Below the pieces are notes generated by a model that ran no database searches, was not told where the DNA came from, and saw only the letters and a program-made list of their open reading frames with translations. Below are positions 29,209-40,759 of a DNA stretch of 64,000 bases, in pieces (the stretch's first letter is position 1; every line of letters starts with the position of its first letter). A program made the position numbers and the translations under genes. The stretch is from Didymella arachidicola (Eukaryota; Ascomycota; Dothideomycetes; Pleosporales; Didymellaceae). Location of the stretch: the NCBI GenBank assembly GCA_016630955.3, contig CM049999.1, positions 1,399,629-1,463,628 on the forward strand, given 5' to 3'.

Positions 29209-31055
29209 ACGTAAGTGCATAGCAAGTAACGCGGATAAGCAAGTAACGCGCCCTAACAAGCCGATAGGTCTACCTACCTTTAGACCTTAATAGATCAACT
29301 ACTAGACCTTAAATTACTTCCAAATAAGGAGAGAATCAATCTTGCACTCTAAGCAATTAAAAAACCTTAAGAACTAAGCGTGCGACGCGCTGCTGTAGTT
29401 TACAAGGTCTTAGAGGCAACTCTCCGCCGCCAACGCGCTAGAACGCGATTAACACGCGATACCTACCCTAAATTATTAAATCTTACTAAGGCAGAAGAGC
29501 AGACCCTTGTAAAGTACATAAGGAAGCTTAACTAGCAAGGATCTAGCCTAATGCTTTGTTAGGTTAAAGATATAGCTAATTAACTGCGCGCTGTACGCAA
29601 CGCAGGCCCTATTAGCTTACAATAGGCCTTAAACTTCGTTAAACGCGAGCCTAGAGTAAAATCGCGAATAACTTAATAGAGGGATCGCTAGAGAGTCCTC
29701 TGCAGCAACCTAGCTGTTATTAAGCCCTAGTTTAACCTAGTATAGAACGTTAAGGCCAAGTACAGTATCCTAAACAAAGATACCTACAACTTTAATAAGA
29801 CTAGCTTTACTATAGGCGTTAGAAGTTAAGTTAAAGTAGTTACTATATTAGAGAGACGTACTAAGCCTATTAGAGTCTAGTAGGGAGATTGTAAGTAGGT
29901 AACTCTAATTGCTGCAATTAACGCGATAGGCTAGGTAATTGCGCCCTACCTTATCTTTAAAGCAAAGAACTACAACAAAGCTTAGTTCCCTAATTTAAAG
30001 TCCTAATAGCGCATTAGGGTAAGTAACAATAGCTAGACTACTAACAAGCTTAGTGTAGCCTAGCTTAGGCACTTTATTAAGCAGATTAAAGGCTAGAGGG
30101 TAGGTAGCTACGTGCTGCTAATACTTAACAGCTATAAGAGCTACAAGTCGCTCTCTTTCTAGGAGCTTTGCGAGCAGAATAAGATAATTACCTTCTGTAT
30201 GCCTCTGCACTTGTTACACATCCTTTAGCCGCTTAACGTAGGTTGTTTTGCCCCCCTAAAGCAAGCGTATAGTAGAGAGATTAGAGGCTTAGTATTAGAC
30301 TATATTAGTAGAATTAATAAGAAAGCCTTTATCGCAACCTTTGTAAAAGTATTTAAGCAGGCGTTTTTAAAGGCAAATATTATAGCAAGCTTTAGGACAA
30401 CTAGATTAGTGCCTTATAATCTATTAGTAGTGCTATTAAAGCTTAATGTAAAGGTCTGCACGCTAACACCGCCGCTCTTAGAGGAGCTCGAATAGAACCC
30501 TAAGACACCTACTAACGCTAATAAGATCTAGGCTTAATTAACGCTGCTTCGCGATTGTATTTAAAAGCACTAAGGATTGTTACCAACTCCAATAGTTAAG
30601 ATTGTTAATTAGCTGCAGAGAGGCACGGCAATGCTGCTGCATAGGCAGACGTTATTAGCAGCCCGAGTACTGCAGCTTAAAGCGTTAAATAAAGCAGCCT
30701 CTAAGCGTAAATCACAGAAAAGAAAGCATATTTAGAAGGGCGGAGGCCTGTTAAAGGAAGAGGCAGAGGATTTAATAGCTTAACGCGACGTTAAGGCGCA
30801 GGTTAAAGGGGAGAGTCGTAAGGGTAGGGTTCGAACAGGTGCAGGCAAGAGCGGTAAAAGGCACTATAAGCGCTGCAGAGAGATTGGTTACAATTCGCGC
30901 ACTTGTAAGAAAGATATAGTAGAGGTTAGCAATTAATATTCTGTACTATAAGCTACAGTATAATGTTGTAGTATTATACTGTTGCAGTTAGTAGGCCTAA
31001 TAGCTTATTAGGGCGCGTTACTTGCTTATCTGTGTTACTTGCTATGCACTTACGT
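29209..31055 (+). mobile_element. RIPed pogo transposon Pg-F, Pg-B family, full length (1847 bp)
   Basis: Flanked by TA (29207-29208, 31056-31057). The ends begin ACGTAAGTGCATAGCAAGTAA and hold two direct repeats that are RIPed forms of the Pg-B repeats. The interior aligns along its whole length with the Pg-B transposase gene without visible indels. Dozens of CpA->TpA changes give many stops, for example in the DETGF, DGHESH and LQPL regions. Its length equals that of Pg-B exactly. Inactive as a gene. Confidence 0.88.
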
Positions 31056-31057
31056 TA

Positions 31058-32923
31058 ACGTACCTCACGGGCGAGCCGCCCACACGGGCGAGTCGCCCAC
31101 TTTTGCCAAGACCCCACCAAAACACTATCACCACTCCAATGCCACCACAACAGCACCAGCCTAACGCGTTAAAAGAGCGTCAGATACAGCTTGCGCTTTG
31201 GGCTCTTGAACAAGACGCAAAGCTCTCTGTGCGACGCGCTGCAGCTATCTACAACGCGCCCCGAACTACTCTACGCGACCGACTCGCCGGAAGGGCTTCA
31301 CGCGTCACTACTATGGCCAACTCACGGAGCCTGACAAACAGTGAGGAGCAGGTGATTGTTACGCAAATACTTGAGCTGGTTGCCCGAGGAGAGTCCCCCC
31401 GGCTCGCAGCTGTGACTGATATGGCCAATTATCTGCGAAAGGAGCGCGGTCTGGCCCCTGTTGGCTCAAACTGGGCCAGTACGTTTGTTTCGCGTCGGGA
31501 GGAGCTCAAAGTGGTCTTCAATCACAAGTACGACTACAGGCGAGCCCTCTGTGAGGACCCGAAGGTCATACAGGACTGGTTCAGCCTTGTAGCTAACATC
31601 AAAGCTAAGTATGGTATCCTGGACGACGACACGTACAACTTCGACGAGACAGGCTTCATGATGGGCCAGATAAGCAGCGGGAAAGTCGTAACAGATGCAG
31701 GGAAGCCAGGACGAGCAAAGCAGGTCCAGCCAGGCAACCGGGAGTGGGTAACAGTTATCCAGGGCATCAATGCTACTGGATGGCCTATTCCGCCCTACAT
31801 CATCTTCAAAGCGCGCCACCACCAGTCCAACTGGTATAAAGACGACAACCTGCCCCAAGACTGGGTTATTGCCATCTCTGAGAACGGCTGGACTAACAAC
31901 GAGCTTGGTTTTGACTGGTTGAAGCACTTTAACAGGCATACAAAGGAACGTACTGTTGGAGCCCACCGCATGCTTATTATTGATGGCCACGAGAGCCACA
32001 ACTCTGCAGGATTCACGCAATACTGCAAGGATCACAAGATTGTACTTTTATGTATGCCTCCGCACTCATCGCATCTCCTGCAGCCACTTGATGTGGGTTG
32101 TTTTGCCCCTCTGAAGAAGGCGTACGGGGATGAGGTCAATGAGCTCATCCGCAACCGGATCACCCACGTCACGAAGCAGGAGTTCCTGCCATGCTTTAAA
32201 GCGGCTTACAAGAAAACTATTACTGCCAGCAACATCTAAGGAGGGTTCCGAGGGGCCGGATTAGTCCCTTTTGACCCGAAACAGGTTATATCAACCCTTG
32301 ATGTGAAGCTGCGCACTCCGTCACCACCACTCCCCACAAACAACGAGCCCTGGCAGTCGCAAACCCCAAGCAATACCCTAGAATTCGAGTCGCAATCAAC
32401 TCTAATTCGAGACAAGTATAGGAGGGAACAGGGCAGTTCGCCCACCTCTGTTCTCAGTGCGATTGAGCACTACGCAAAGGGGGGAGCTATCCTATCGCAT
32501 AAGCTTGCGCTGGCACAAAAACGGATCCGTGAGCTTGAAGCAGCCACTGAGGCTGCTACACGACGCAAATCGCACAAAAGGAAGCGAATTCAGGAGGGAG
32601 GATCCCTTCTGGTTGAGGAAGGCCAGCGGCTGGCGGCTCTAGCGGAATTTGGGGCGCGTCGTGATGGAAAGAAGACAAAGAAGCGGGTGCGCGCTGAAGG
32701 AGGTGAACCATCCCAACGACGCTGTGGACGGTGCGGAGAGGGCGGACACAATGCGCGAACGTGCAAGAGTGAAGTAGAAGTAGTCTCTGAGTGATATTAC
32801 GACCTGTTCTGCCTTGTGCAGGGCCAGAGTGTGGTGTTTTGTGCCATAACAGGGTGAGGTTTGGTAGGGTCTTGGCAAAAGTGGGCGACTCGCCCGTGTG
32901 GGCGGCTCGCCCGTGAGGTACGT
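31058..32923 (+). mobile_element. pogo/Fot1-type transposon Pg-H, full length (1866 bp)
   Basis: Flanked by TA (31056-31057, shared with Pg-F, and 32924-32925). The terminal inverted repeats are near perfect over ~56 bp: ACGTACCTCACGGGCGAG, with paired direct repeats (CACGGGCGAGCCGCCCA, CACGGGCGAGTCGCCCA), then CTTTTGCCAAGACC. It inserted exactly into the TA target site bordering Pg-F. Close to Pg-C in length and protein, but with different terminal iterons. Confidence 0.92.
31139..32794 (+). pseudogene. Pg-H transposase with one premature stop
   Basis: Frame from ATG 31139 (MPPQQHQPNALKERQIQL) to TGA 32792-32794, interrupted once by TAA at 32237-32239 where Pg-C has CAA (NIQGGFRG). That is a single C->T change. 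Upstream of the stop all DNA-binding and catalytic motifs are intact (YNFDETGF, MLIIDGHESH, LQPLDVGCFAPLK). Downstream lie the basic KSHKRKRIQ stretch and the knuckle CGRCGEGGHNARTC. A truncated product of 366 residues would keep the catalytic triad but lose the C-terminal third. Otherwise un-RIPed. Confidence 0.9.
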
Positions 32924-32925
32924 TA

Positions 32926-34436
32926 CTTCTATTTTATTCTTATATATTTATATATTATACTCTATCTCTCTATATATTCTATAGTATTTTTAGAATAGTT
33001 TACCTCCTTTAGTATATTACCTCTTCTTTAGCTTCTTACTATAACTATGTGTGCTAAACTCCTTTAGAGTAGTTAAGTACTATACCTCTTTAACTATTAT
33101 ACTTTTTTCTATCTTAATTTACTTTTTCTTATATAATTTACGCTCTATTATAGCTACTAGAGCCTCTTAAAGCTAAGTATATTCTTACTTAAGTAAAGCT
33201 AGCTTATATATAACCTATACCCCTGTTACGATCTCCGAGTTGCGAGGTACTGATAGGAAGCGGGGCATCGCTAAGGATGACAGCGTGTCACCAATCACGG
33301 GACTCCGGGATGGCATCCCGCCAAGACGTGACCTCCGGGATGGCATGACCTCCGGGGATGGCACGACCTCCGGGATGGCAAGACCTCCGGGGATGGCACA
33401 ACCCTTGGGATGACCTCCATTACCTTCACTATATAATCTAGTAGGAACACAACTCTTACAGTTCGTGTTCAATCCTAAGTTAAAGTTTGTCTTTGGATCT
33501 CAAACCCAACCTTCGAGCTAGACAGTCTACTCTGTACTACTCATCGTTACCCTGCTCTCAAGACTGACAGATCGTATCTGTACACCTTATTGCAACCAAC
33601 CCCTTCGGCTTCCTGTCACCGTACTCATCCCCGAGAACCAATAGAATTAGTGCTTACGAGCTTTGCTTAAAGTACGACTTCAACAACCCCCTTCTTTCTA
33701 TAGCTCTTAAGTATACTATATATAGATATTAGTAAGCTACTCTAGTATTTTCTAAACTTCTCTTAAATTAGAGTTAATTATAACTTAAATTCTTTAAGGT
33801 TTTTTAGTATTTAAGACTATTAGAGCTTATTATTAGTAGGTAGTTTAGGTAATAGAGTCTATAGCTTTATATTAAGAGTTAATATAACCTATTCTAGGTT
33901 AAAAAGGACTAATCTAGTACTTTAGAACCCTCTCTATATATTACTAGAAGTAATAGTTATATTATATACTACTCTAAAGTATACTAGAAATAACTACTTA
34001 TCTATATAGTTAATTTAGCTATATAAGAGCTTATTAACCTAATACCTATACTTCTACTTTAAAGAGGTAAAATAACCTATATTAAGTAGCTATAAGAGGT
34101 GTAATAAGTACGTAGGTATAGTAAGAGTAATAATCTTATTATTCTTATAGTATTAGATAAATACTACTAACTAGTAGCTTTTATAGCTATCTAAAAGTAG
34201 TAAATAGTAGGTTCTAAAAGTATACTTCTTAGTATACTTATTAAAGTACTTTAACTAGTTAATACTAAGCTTATTATTAGTTTAGCTATTTATAAAGACC
34301 CTAATTACCTAGTATAGAGGTAGATCTTTATTCTTAGACTAGTTAGAGAGGTAGAATTTACCTTTAAGAATAATAAAGGGTAGAATTACCTACTTTATAG
34401 TATTTATACCTAAAATTAATATAACCTAACTAATAT
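32926..34436 (-). pseudogene. RIP-saturated pogo relic Pg-I, split by a solo LTR
   Basis: TA-rich sequence read on the minus strand matches the C-terminal half of the Pg-C/Pg-H transposase: the degraded CCHC and basic end at 32990-33150, and the DGHESH/LQPLDVG region near 34050-34200. It ends near 34436, where the region before the catalytic core would follow. It is interrupted at 33219-33223 by a solo Gypsy LTR with ACCCC target duplication. No usable frame remains. Confidence 0.8.
33224..33685 (+). repeat. Solo Gypsy LTR (U3 type d), 462 bp
   Basis: TGTTACGATC...CTTCAACA flanked by a 5-bp duplication ACCCC (33219-33223, 33686-33690). This is an ordinary solo LTR left by recombination of a complete element. 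U3 holds several copies of an ~18-bp unit (GACCTCCGGGGATGGCA-like), one fewer than its twin at 47913-48392. The R/U5 half equals that of Gy-2. Confidence 0.93.
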
Positions 34437-34799
34437 AAGGGCGTAGAGGAGATACTAAACTATAGTAAAGAAGGTTTAGTATTAGAGTCTACCTTTATTT
34501 AAGAACTTAGTCTTAGTAGTCCCCTATATTACCCTAATACTACTAACCTACTAATATCTTAAATCTAAAAAGAGAAAGTTTCTATATAAACTTAATTCTT
34601 ACATACCTTATATATTAATACTAAAAGTTTTACTTATAACTTCTATAAAACGTAGTACTATTAAAGTAAGTAGAGTTAGAGTTTCTATATAATAGAGCTT
34701 ATATAGAATAGCTAAGTAATAATACCCTAATAGGTAAATAATATAAGTAATAGTAAAAGTAATACTATAAACTTCTATAAATAGCTCTATTAGCTTATA
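34437..34799. other. TA-rich degraded sequence, unidentified
   Basis: Strongly RIPed sequence between Pg-I and the helicase relic. Composition shows it was repetitive. I could not align it convincingly with either neighbour; parts may be the upstream region of the helicase copy. Confidence 0.4.
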
Positions 34800-37700
34800 C
34801 TTAGTAACTATAATAATATATTCTACTTTCTTAAAGACTTTAGTATCTTAATCTATAAGTAGTATAGTATAGCTATTATTAGTCTTAATATATATCTTTA
34901 TAAATATTATACTACACCTACTATACTATAGTAATAGATACTTAAGTACTTTAGTTAACTTAAGACTATTACTCTAAGTATAATTAAGCTTCTAGATAAA
35001 CCTATATAGCTAATTAGAGAGCTAGGAGACCTACTTAATAGTGCGTAGTATAAGATATATAGCTAGATTATAATTAGTAAAGATAAGATATATAAGTACT
35101 ATAAAAAAAATTACTAGTAAGTATAAATAGAAGAGAAAGGCTTACTCTATAAGACTATAAAAGTATAGAGCTTTTTCTATACTAGAGGGCTGTAAAAGTA
35201 TTTTATTATTTATTTAGTAGATACTAGAAGTGCTAAGAATAGTAAGGTTAAAAACATAGTTAAGGTACAACTTACTAAGTATAAATTAATATAGTAAGAA
35301 ATTAAGGAAGAGCTGCAAACACTTAAAGTAGCTGCGAAGATTAACAAAACTAGTTAGTTTAAGCGTACCGGCTGGCTAGAATTCTTAAAGGACCGAAATC
35401 TCGCTTATCTAGCTTATTAAGCCTGCGCACCCGATCACAACGAGCGCAAGCTTAAGCTGGCTGCTTAGCTGACTGAGGGGCTGGTCGAAAGAAGCGTAAA
35501 AGGGCTAGCTACGCTCACGCAGGAGTTGAGGCGCTGGCTGCGAAGTGCAAAGCGAGAAGAAGCAGACGTGCGGCCGTTGGCGCGACTGCAGAACCCGGAG
35601 AGTCAGGCGGTGTACGCAAGCTACATGGTCAGGTTCGTCTGCTTCTATCTTCGGATACTAGCCGACAAAGAGCAGCGGATCGTGCGCTTCAGAGAGCAGC
35701 AAAATGCCGCCGCTCATGCAGATTGCCGTTCGGCAACAGGCAGCGAGGAGGACAGCGAGGAGGACGATAACAGCGAGAGCAGTGAAGGCGATAGCGACAG
35801 CCCGCGGCCGCGACGCACAACACGCACGACACGCGATTAGATGCAACAGGATATGGCGAAGGATGCACGTAAGCTCTTCACATGGACAGACAAGCAGAAG
35901 TCGTGTGGGATCAAGCTGTGGGATGCGCTAGATGGCGACGACAGAGCCGCTCAGACAGAGGCGCTTCTTGCGTCAATCAGCTCGTTCATCTTCACGACAT
36001 ATCACCCCGTAGCGCTGTCTACTGGTCTAATTCAGTTTCTAGCGGTGCTTGGGTACGACATAGGCACAGACCGCTTGCGGACAGCAAAGAACTACTCGTA
36101 CATACTGGCAGGGATGGTTTACTGCGTGCGGGTGATTGCAGTCAAGGCGCTGCTCCCAGGCTCACAGCGTAGCGCGCAAGCCGAGGAGGACCGCGATCGC
36201 TTCATTGATATGCGGCAGAAGTATCTGGCAGACGGCTCGTTCAGCCCGATAAGCGAGATGATCAGCATGCTCGCGTACGGCAAGCATATTGGACTAAACG
36301 CTGGCAACTCAGGCAACGCGCACTAGTCTCTAGACAAGAAGACGTTTTATCTTAACAGCCGTCCGATCGCTATCAGCCGCTTCCGCAAGATAGCGCAGGA
36401 CTTGCTAGCGGAAGCAGAGCAGATGCTGCAGGAGCTGTGCTAGGTAGACAAGGAGGAGGACTAGGTGAGCGTCGATCTTAAGCAGGTAGTCGACGATGTT
36501 ACGTTCACAAAACGACGCACGTTGTTTGTTGATGCACCGGGCAACAAACTACAGGGCGGGCTAGAGTGGATGCTTAGGCGCGCGATTAACACACAGGGCA
36601 GACGGCGCTTAAAGCGTGCAGACAGGCATTAGAGCGTTAAGGCAGTGCAGCAGTACTTGCAGCAGGTCGACCGCTTCTTAGAGGTGTTGCTCTGCAGCGT
36701 GCACGTTACGTTAGGGCAACTAGGGAGGGGATTAGAGATTACAACAATTCGACACCGCAACGGCATACTGCAGGATCGCAACATCTTCGTCGTAGACAGG
36801 CAGGTGATGACAGTTGTCCGCTACTACAAGTCACAGTCGCAGTAGGACAAGCCGAAGATCGTGCCGCGCTTCTTGCCGGCGCGGCTGGGGCAGGTTATAG
36901 CTAGGTACTTAGTGTACATGCAACCGTTCAAGGAGTATCTAATGCTGCAGGTGCTCGGGGGAAACTACAGCGACTACGTGTGGCACGATGCGCAGGGTGC
37001 ATGGGACACTAGCCGGCTTACGAGGATACTGCGGCGAGAGACTGGCAGGAGGCTTGGAGTGCCGCTGCATACGCTCGACTACCGGCACGCAGCGGTGGGG
37101 ATCGGGCGAGTGTACGTGGGAGAGTCGTTCAGCAAGGGCTATCAAGACGAAGTCGGCGAGATTGAAGAGGCCGAGGTCGAGGATGACAGCGAGGATATTC
37201 TTGAGCTACAAAACTCACGTACAACTGCGATGGGCGTAGGCAACTACAGCGTGCCGATGGACATTGTCAAGCATCTCAGCGTGCGGTCGATAGATGCGTT
37301 CCGGGCGCTCAGCATAGCGTGGCACGGCTTCTTAGGGGTAGACGAAAGCGCTACGAAGTACGCAGGGCTGAGCCGAACAGCGAAGAGGCCGATGAGCATT
37401 AGCATGTTATCCGGGCTTGCTAAGTTGCCGAAAGAGAAGGGAGTGCAGGTTGCAGACCCGCGGGCAGAAGCGATACAGCGGGGACTGCGGCAGGTGCTAG
37501 GCAAGCAAGACGTCGGCTTTCAATCAGTAGAGCAGGAGCAGGCTTTGCACGCGGTGCTGGAGAAGCAGACGCCGCTCGTCGTGGTGCTCCCGACAGGCGG
37601 AGGCAAGAGCTTGCTGTTCACGCTGCCGGCTTGCGTAGAGGGGCCGGGGGTTACGGTGGTCGTCGTGCTGTACCGAGCGCTGATTGAAGATCTAGTCGGA

Positions 37701-38831
37701 CGGATTCAGCGGTGTAGCGTAGAGTGCATAGAATAGAAGCACGGCGAGAGCAACCCGGCGTCTGTAGTGGTGGTTAGCGCAGACGTAGCTGGCGACATTA
37801 TAAGCGCTGGTAACTTTCTTAGGTACGCGCGAATGCTAAAGGCAAAGGGACTGCTGCACCGGATCGTGATCAACAAGTGTCATCTAGTGCTCACGGCGAG
37901 GGACTGGCGGGAGAAGCTGCTGGCGATAAAGAACTTGCGGCTAGTCGGGAGCCCGATGGTGATGCTAACGGCAACGCTGCCGCCGCTGCAAGAGGGAGAG
38001 TTTAAGGCAAGCATGCTTGTGCGTTACGCAACGTACGTAAGAGCAAGCACGGTGCAACTAAACGCGCGGTACTTTGTGTTGTAGTGTTAGGGCAACAAGC
38101 TTAAGGAGACGGCGCTGTTTATATGCAAGCGGTAGGTAGAGAAGCTAGGGCGGAGTAGATAGAAGGGGGTAGTATACTATAAGAGCAAGAAGCAGTGTAA
38201 GAAGCTTGCAAAGGAGCTAGGATGCGCTTACTATTATGCAGAGGTAGTTAACTAGGCAGACCGACTGTAAGAGTAGGTAGCAAGAGGTAGGATAATAGTA
38301 GCAACATTAGCGCTAAGAATAGAAGTAGACTTTGCTAGCATTATATACATCTTGTACGTAGGCACACTATAGAGTATAAGTAACTTTACTTAGGTAAGTA
38401 GGTGCAGAGGGTAAGGTAGGGAGTAATATAATATAGTAGTACTAGTAGGGTATAAAGAGGTAGAGTAGGTAATAGAGTAAAAGAGGGAGAAGATAGAGAT
38501 ACTTATAATAGAGTAGTTTTTAATTAGTAGTAGGTGTTAATAAGAGCTAATAAGCTTATATCTAAATAAGTAGAGGTAGAGCTATAGATAGATTAGGGTA
38601 GTAGAATATAACTATTATAGAGAAGGAGAGAAAGTATAGATAAAGAAGTAGGAAAAGTAATTATAGAAGTAAGTAGTAGTAGAGAAAGTATTTATAGAGC
38701 TATAAGAGGGGTATATAATCTACTAGGTAGTTAGATAAGAATTTAAGATAGTAAGAAAAGAGTAGTAGAGAGAATATAAAGTAATATAGTATAGAGTATA
38801 GGCTTAGGGAATAGAAATATAGGTAGATTAG
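34800..38831 (+). pseudogene. Relic copy of the recombinase-like/RecQ helicase gene (TH-1)
   Basis: A damaged copy of the second ORF of the 55-64 kb locus, in the same orientation. 34800-35330 and 38090-38831 are RIP-saturated. The middle is GC-rich and only lightly hit, with long open pieces at 35526-35840, 35841-36326, 36861-37736 and 37767-38084 separated by TAG codons. Recognisable are the zinc-finger region (degraded), RRWLRSAK, ISSFIFTTYHPVALSTGLIQFLAVLG, the recombinase-like part (YRHAAVGIGRV, QNSRTTAMGVGNYSV) and the helicase Walker A LPTGGGKSLLF. The DECH box has become NKCH. The 3' end is cut by the RIPed Gypsy copy Gy-3 at 38832. It has one nucleotide fewer than TH-2 at the point where TH-2 loses its frame, so it preserves the ancestral frame there. 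Confidence 0.88.
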
Positions 38832-39285
38832 TATTAAAGTTATACTTTAAGTAAAGCTTATAAGCACTAATTCTATTAGTTCTTAGAGATAAGTATAGTA
38901 ATAGGAAGCTAAAGGGGTTAGTTATAATAAGGTATATAGATATAATCTATTAGTCATAAGAGTAGGGTAATAATAAATAGTATAGAGTAGACTATCTAGC
39001 TTAAAGGTTAGGTTTAAGATCTAAAGATAAACTTAATAACTTAGGTTAAATATAAACTATAAAAGTTATATTTCTACTAGAATATATATATAGGTATATC
39101 TACTGCATTCTATATACTAACTATATCCTAGAGGTTATAGTATCTAGGGATATTATAGTATTTTAGGATACTATAGTATTCTAGAAGCCTATCCTTAGTA
39201 GGAGGTATTATATAATACGTAACACGCTATTAACTAAGTAATACCCTACTTCCTATTAGTACCTATTCTTTTAGAGATTATAATA
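38832..39285 (-). repeat. 3' LTR of Gy-3 (U3 type e), RIPed, 454 bp
   Basis: Begins TATTAAAGTTATACTTTAAG, a RIPed TGTTGAAGTCGTACTTTAAG, and ends before CTACCTCCCTCC, the RIPed polypurine tract also seen in Gy-2. The U3 part (about 39080-39285) has TA-rich repeats unlike the other four U3 types, even allowing for RIP. Confidence 0.8.
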
Positions 39286-39415
39286 CTACCTCCCTCCTTC
39301 TAGTATATTATCCTTAATATATTATTTATCTATACTATAGGTTATAGAGTAGGTCTCTCTCTTATAAGTACTATTTATAGGTTACTTCTTATAAAGTTCT
39401 ATAGCCTCCTTAACT

Positions 39416-40012
39416 ATACTAAAGAATTCTAGAGTATAAAAACTCTAAGCCCTATACTCTTAGTTATCTACTAAGTAGTGTTATGCCTATATGTGTTATA
39501 TCTAGGACTATTTATTAGAAATAGTATTTTATTATAAAAGATATAAATAGAAGAACTTCTAGTGTTTTATTAATACTACTACTAGTTAATATACTAGCTA
39601 TATCTCTATAAAAGCAGAGTATAGTCTATTTATTCCTAAAGAAGAGTAGAAGAAAGTTAAGAAGGAGAAGAAAGAGAAGTAACTTAAGCTTACTTATTTT
39701 AAAGAGGTAATAGCTTGCGTAAAGCGTAAGTTATTAGAGCTTAAGAGTTATAAGTATTAATTTATATATTATAACCTAGTAATATTAAAGGTGTAAGATT
39801 AGGCGTAAGAGGTAGAAAGTTTAAGTACCGCTACCGGCCCCCTTATCTCTATTCCTTAGGCTAATTCTAGCTAGTTATAGGCTAATAATTCTTCTTTTAG
39901 TTTTTTGTCTAACTAACTCTTTATTAACTTTCTTACTAGAAACCCTATAGATCCTATACTATACTAGCTATAGAATTTTAATACTATATTAGCAACTAGT
40001 AGTAGTTTATAA
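39416..40012 (+). pseudogene. RIPed antisense Zn-cluster gene of Gy-3
   Basis: 597 bp that aligns without any indel with the Gy-2 antisense ORF (also 597 bp). The start codon is ATA at 39416-39418 instead of ATG, and the stop position is TAA at 40010-40012. Cysteine codons are mostly destroyed and many stops are present. Only a few stretches escaped, such as the segment near 39825-39845. It shows that the Gy-2 version of the antisense gene is old enough to exist also in a RIP-saturated copy whose U3 is of a different type. Confidence 0.85.
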
Positions 40013-40264
40013 GGTTTGCTTCTAGTTTTTATATATTTTCTAAGTCTAGGTATTCTAACTACTTAACTAGGTATTTATTATTTTCTTTAGTTTTTTAATA
40101 TTTAATTACTTTCTTAACTTCCTACTTGTCCTAGCTATCTGCCTAGTAGTAAAAGTCTTTCTAGATTAGTATTCTAGAGTTAGCTAGTTCTAATAGTAAG
40201 ATATAGAATACTAGATAGATCTTTATATTCTTAGGCAGTATAAGTTAATAGTTAACTAGGCTAA

Positions 40265-40742
40265 TGTTACGATCTCCGAAAGAACAGGTACTGATAGGAA
40301 GCGGGGCATCGCTTAGGGCGACAGCGTGTCACGTGTCACGTGACTGGCCACCTCGCCAAGCTCGACCACCCGCGATGGCTCGACCACCTGCGATGGCTCG
40401 ACCACCTGCAATGGTTCGACCACCTGCGATGGCTTAACCACCTAAGGTGGCTTAAGTATTAGCAACATGCACACAGAATTCCCTTAGTATATATTTAGTA
40501 GGAACACAACTCTTACAGTGTGTGTTCAATCCTAAGTTAAAGTTTGTCTTTGGATCTCAAACCCAACCTTCGAGCTAGACAGTCTACTCTGTACTACTCA
40601 TCGTTACCCTGCTCTCAAGACTGACAGATCGTATCTGTACACCTTATTGCAACCAACCCCCTCGGCTTCCTGTCACCGTACTCATCCCTGAGAACCAATA
40701 GAATTAGTGCTTACGAGCTTTGCTTAAAGTACGACTTCAACA
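40265..40742 (+). repeat. 5' LTR of Gy-2 (U3 type a)
   Basis: 478 bp, TGTTACG...TCAACA. U3 contains TCACGTGTCACGTGAC (about 40329-40345) and roughly five copies of an 18-bp unit CTCGACCACCTGCGATGG (40359-40455). A TATA-like TATATA lies at 40488-40493. Downstream of it the sequence is shared with every other LTR of the family in the window, so the transcript probably starts near 40520. Confidence 0.95.
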
Positions 40743-40744
40743 TT

Positions 40745-40752
40745 TTGAACAC
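40745..40752 (+). promoter_or_regulatory. Candidate self-primed primer-binding site of Gy-2
   Basis: Immediately after the 5' LTR there is no TGG-type tRNA binding site. Instead TTGAACAC (40745-40752) is exactly complementary to GTGTTCAA at 40522-40529, ~30 bp downstream of the LTR TATA box, where the RNA 5' end is expected. This is the arrangement of self-priming elements of the Tf1 type. Confidence 0.5.
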
Positions 40753-40759
40753 CCCCAAG

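Noticed and set aside
31466..32035. 189-codon minus-strand ORF inside Pg-H
   Set aside because: Shadow of the transposase frame; no motifs, and the equivalent frame is not conserved in Pg-C or Pg-E.
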